A DNA stretch of 64,000 nt from Paenibacillus sp. FSL H7-0331 (lineage in GTDB: Bacteria; Bacillota; Bacilli; Paenibacillales; NBRC-103111), in the NCBI RefSeq assembly GCF_001956045.1, contig NZ_MRTH01000030.1, forward strand, positions 33,663 to 97,662. The letters are read 5' to 3'. This document shows positions 61,303-64,000 of the stretch, in pieces; positions within the stretch are counted from its first letter, which is position 1; the number at the start of each line of letters is the position of its first letter. The notes under the pieces are model-generated. The model searched no databases, was not told where the DNA came from, and saw nothing but the letters and a program-made list of their open reading frames with translations. Position numbers and translations under genes: made by a program.

Positions 61303-61325
61303 AAAAAGAGTGCCTTCAGGCACTC
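61303..61325 (-). terminator. terminator after the dacA fragment
   Basis: GAGTGCC and GGCACTC form a 7-bp stem with loop TTCA; on the minus strand CTTTTTGCG follows. It presumably belonged to the former dacA-like gene. Confidence 0.65.
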
Positions 61326-61362
61326 CTTCCTTCGAAATCAATGACACAAGTCGATTTTGTTC

Positions 61363-61650
61363 TCAAAAAATATTATGAAATCCTTCCCATAAAGAACGTA
61401 ACATCAGGCGGAACCACCCTGCCTTTTCCATCTCTTGCGACGAGACCAAGTTAACGGGATTCTCTTGGATGTTTTCCATCCCCTCAATTTGGTAGGTATA
61501 AGTAATTGTCCCCGTTTTTGTTCCTACATGAAAAGGAGCCGTGAGCTCATCTACCACAATGCTCGTCTTTAATGAAAGCTGAGATCCATCGATCCCTTTT
61601 GGAACTACCTGATAACTGTAACTTGATTTGTCGTTTTTAATGCACTATTT
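61363..61650 (-). pseudogene. D-alanyl-D-alanine carboxypeptidase (PBP5-type), C-terminal fragment
   Basis: The minus-strand frame, bounded by a stop near 61650, encodes YQVVPKGIDGSQLSLKTSIVV, APFHVGTKTGTITYTYQ and the terminal NLVSSQEMEKAGWFRLMLRSLWEGF. This is the beta-rich PBP5_C domain and the amphipathic membrane anchor of DacA-like proteins (compare EKANWFxLFFRSIGxFF). The catalytic serine domain, about 280 residues, is missing. The gene was cut by a rearrangement on its 5' side, where mobile-element relics follow. Confidence 0.75.
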
Positions 61651-61801
61651 TTTATGTTTTTGTAATATGCTTTTGGCGCTTTCTGTACAATGATATGTCG
61701 TTTCACATGTTTATTGTAAGATGAACTGTCGCAAGATGATCGTTACTTGCACAAAAAAACACGTTGCCAGTTTGGCTCGTGCTTTTTGAACAATAATGCT
61801 C

Positions 61802-62310
61802 CTAAGACGCCTTTAAATTGTATACAACGCTTCTTCTGCGAATTGTATCGTATTCTTCAAGTTTGCCTTCAAATGGAACTGTACCTAAGTACAAAACTTT
61901 GATATTAGTCTCATTCACAAGCCATGACATAAACAAGAAATGATTCAATAATAACCTATAAGAAATTAAAAGGTTTTGTGAATCATCAATAACTAGACAC
62001 CTACAATTTGATAACTTTTTAATAGGAATGTTTTCAGATCAGCTTTAGGCATATTTCTGTAAAATACCATTTCCTCTCTCAATAATGATAGAATAAACTC
62101 CCTTTCATTATCAATATAAGGAGCTTGAGTTAATATTATTGAAGTTTCGTCAGTGTTCAAATATTTAGATTCTCTTATTAGTTCCCTTGCAAAAGTTGTT
62201 TTTCCAATACCCGTAGAACCATCAACAAACATAAAATTAGCTGGCGAATGATTAATTAATTTTTCGAAACTTTGTTTGAGATCTGTAAACATATTAATTA
62301 ACTCCCCCAT
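61802..62310 (-). pseudogene. AAA ATPase of TniB/TnsC/IstB-like type, frameshifted
   Basis: From ATG 62310 the frame encodes MGELINMFTDLKQSFEKLI, Walker A GSTGIGKTTFARELI, and stops after SYQIVGV. In another frame the sequence continues ENIPIKKLSNCRCLVIDDSQNLL (Walker B) and YLGTVPFEGKLEEYDTIRRRSVVYNLKAS, ending at 61802. A one-base shift near 62040 separates the parts. The joined product of about 170 residues has the core of transposition-regulator ATPases such as TniB or TnsC, short at the C-terminus. No matching transposase (TniA/TnsB) is in the window. Confidence 0.55.
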
Positions 62311-62319
62311 TGATAACAT

Positions 62320-62648
62320 TATATTACGCTTTCGTTATCACCAAATATTGGAATAATTATACTTGTTACTTTATATAATTTTCTTATTCTTTTCTCAGAA
62401 ATAAATATCCGTTTTTTGTTCTATCATGAAGTTATGTGGAAAGTAGCTCGACTCTTAGTCGGAGTAGTTCGTAATGCCTAAGCCTATAACCCAAACGTCG
62501 AGGGAGTTGAATCCAAACCAACAACCTTAAGCAGGCGAACCATAGACCCACATATAGATTGTAGCTCTTTTACCAAATCAGTTTTATATGACTCGTGAGA
62601 GGGATTAGATTCCACGCTTTCGTTCGTAAACTCAACAACAGGTATGAC
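62320..62648. other. stretch without a recognisable gene
   Basis: No open frame with a ribosome site or motif is seen. It separates the ATPase relic from the IS3 remnant and probably contains the left end of that element, but I could not identify a terminal repeat. Confidence 0.3.
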
Positions 62649-63227
62649 ATGAGATCGCTGCTAATATGCTTCATCGTTGGACAAAAGAAGTTGAAGCAGG
62701 TAAATTTGGAAATACTTCACTGGATGCGGGTACAGCCCTAGAATCCAAGGTGCTCGTAAAAGAAAAAGACCAACTCAAGAAACTACTTGGTGAACAAGCG
62801 CTAGAGATCGCTATACTACGTGACTTAATAAAAAAGAAAAACCCTCATTTGCTGACAAAGTTGAAGTAGCCGAATGCTACATCAACCAGGGATACGCCAT
62901 AACGCTTGTACTAAGATTGGTGAAGATTCCAAGGTCCAGTTATTACTACTATAAGAACGGTAGAGTAGCGAATAAAGCAGTGAGTGAGGGACGCCCCATA
63001 CCCGGATATTCCTATCAACAAAACGGTAAAAGAATAGCAGATGAACAGATTCAGGAGTGGCTGATGGAGCTTATATCAGGCGATGGCTACAACTACGGGT
63101 ACTGCAAATTAACCGTCATCCTTAGGCGAGAATATAAGCTTAAAATCAATAAAAAGAAAGTATACCACCTGTGCAAAAAGCTAGATATATTAAGGCCACA
63201 ACGCAAAATAGTCACAAAACACCCAAG
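62649..63227 (+). mobile_element. IS3-family element, partial, with orfA/orfB frameshift signal
   Basis: The end of orfA encodes LHRWTKEVEAGKFG and a coiled-coil-like LVKEKDQLKKLLGEQALEIAILRDLIKKK. At 62830-62836 is A AAA AAG, the classical slippery heptamer; a -1 shift there leads into orfB, which reads VAECYINQGYAITLVLRLVKIPRSSYYYY, DGYNYGYCKLTVILRREYKLKINKKKVYHLCKKL. OrfB breaks off at KHPRK, before the DDE domain, where IS110 sequence takes over. The start of orfA is not clear. Inactive remnant. Confidence 0.75.
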
Positions 63228-63228
63228 G

Positions 63229-63800
63229 AAACAACCATTTTAACGCACATTGATTTTTTAAGTGAACAGATCATCCTACTCGATCAGGAAGTCGCTACGA
63301 GTGTCGTTCCCTTTCATGACGAAGTCGACCGTTTAGATTCAATCCCTGGGATAGCCACTCGAATGGCGGAACAAATCTTAGCGGAAATTGGGACGGATAT
63401 TAAGAAACAGTTCCCTAGTGCTGCGCATTTATGCTCATGGGCTGGACTCGTACCTGGACATAACGAAAGTGCTGGAAAACGGAAGTCAGCCAAAGCCAAA
63501 AACGGAAACAAATATCTGAAATCTGCCTTAGTAGAAGCCGCCCATTCTGTTGCAGCGTCAAAAAACTACCTAGGTGCCATGTATAGACGTACAGCTGCAC
63601 GAAAAGGCAAAAAACGAGCTGCCATAAATGTGGCCCATGCTATGTTGAGAATAGCCTACTATCTATTAACACGTGAAGAAATGTATGTGGATCTGGGCGA
63701 AGATTATTTTGACAAACAGAAGCAACAATCTATTGTAAAGTACGCAGTTCGGCGACTAGAAAACTTAGGTTATTCTGTGACCATAACTGAAGTCTCCTAA
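63229..63800 (+). mobile_element. IS110-family transposase, C-terminal part
   Basis: The frame encodes THIDFLSEQIILLDQEVA, LDSIPGIATRMAEQILAEIG, LCSWAGLVPGHNESAGKRKSAKAKNGNKYLKSALVEAA and GKKRAAINVAHAMLRIAYYLL. This is the Transposase_20 (Tnp) domain of IS110 recombinases, with the helix-hairpin-helix GIxxxxAxxIL and the serine-containing region. The N-terminal RuvC-like DEDD domain is absent and the junction is directly to IS3 orfB. The 5' region in which IS110 elements encode their guide RNA is therefore missing. The 200 bases after the stop show no clear gene. Confidence 0.82.
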
Positions 63801-64000
63801 TTATTCAAAATGCCTATCTTCTCATTTCGGGCGCAGCACCCTTTTTAAAAAATGAGTGCGCGGCGTCTTCTTTACTATTGTCTTTTTACAGTAACAGAGA
63901 TTTAATTTTCATGGGAGCTTAATCAATTGTCAACCAAGGTTCAGTCCTCCAGATAGACTTCCTGGCAACAAAAATTGTGTTTGCATTAATGCTAATGAAC

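Noticed and set aside
1..64000. CRISPR arrays, rRNA, tRNA or prophage modules
   Set aside because: No regularly spaced repeats with unique spacers, no rRNA-like conserved blocks, no cloverleaf, and no capsid, terminase or integrase genes were seen.

Overview
The window looks like a chromosome segment of a spore-forming, low-GC Gram-positive bacterium of the Paenibacillaceae (Paenibacillus or a close relative). The evidence is several CUT1-type sugar transporters of the LplA/LplB/YtcP kind without their own ATPase gene, three YesM/YesN-type two-component pairs with AraC outputs, a GerA-type spore germination locus, strong AGGAGG-like ribosome binding sites and catabolite-repression (cre) boxes. 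I see no rRNA, tRNA or CRISPR array. The species is inference.

Layout. 1-2459: a NicX/aminopeptidase-like gene (cut by the window edge) coupled to a RidA gene, with a divergent LysR regulator. 2460-5170: an MFS exporter between transposase and pseudogene debris. 5173-11340: a membrane-bound AraC regulator and an LplA/LplB/YtcP operon whose promoter carries 20-bp phased repeats and a cre box. 11385-13734: a scrapyard with a DDE transposase piece, a gerAA piece, an IS1182 piece and a decayed Tn3-family transposase. 13751-26180: a catabolic block on the minus strand: an RbsA-RbsC-RbsB importer, a YesM/YesN pair, a GntR regulator, an IlvD/Edd dehydratase, an amidase and a cyclase. 26181-27446: two near-identical 108-109 bp IS6-like miniature elements in inverted orientation around a 1-kb segment of gene fragments. 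27554-39301: a second catabolic block: AraC, DapA-type lyase, GarR-type reductase, a second amidase with a small AtzG/GatC-like partner, an HpcH/HpaI aldolase, a sugar importer and a two-component pair. 39621-43769: gerAB, and opposite to it gerAA-gerAC. 43874-47852: IS6-family remnants around an aldo/keto reductase, a broken SDR and a MarR regulator. 47594-51036: a truncated MFS gene fused to IS6 sequence, a VOC protein, a WYL regulator and a Nudix hydrolase. 51176-61253: a third transporter operon ending in a large unrecognised protein, driven by a third two-component pair. 61303-64000: fragments of dacA, a transposition-type ATPase, IS3 and IS110.

How the genes work together. The two blocks at 13751-26180 and 27554-39301 share paralogous amidases and a sugar-acid theme: dehydratase, 2-keto-3-deoxy acid lyases and tartronate-semialdehyde reductase. 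A plausible reading is import of a sugar-derived amide or cyclic compound, ring opening or deamidation, then dehydration and aldol cleavage to central metabolites. The substrate is not visible from the sequence. The strongest regulatory observation is an almost identical promoter module upstream of both rbsA and the amidase-cyclase pair. It ties the importer and the enzymes into one regulon, probably under the YesN-type regulator encoded between them.
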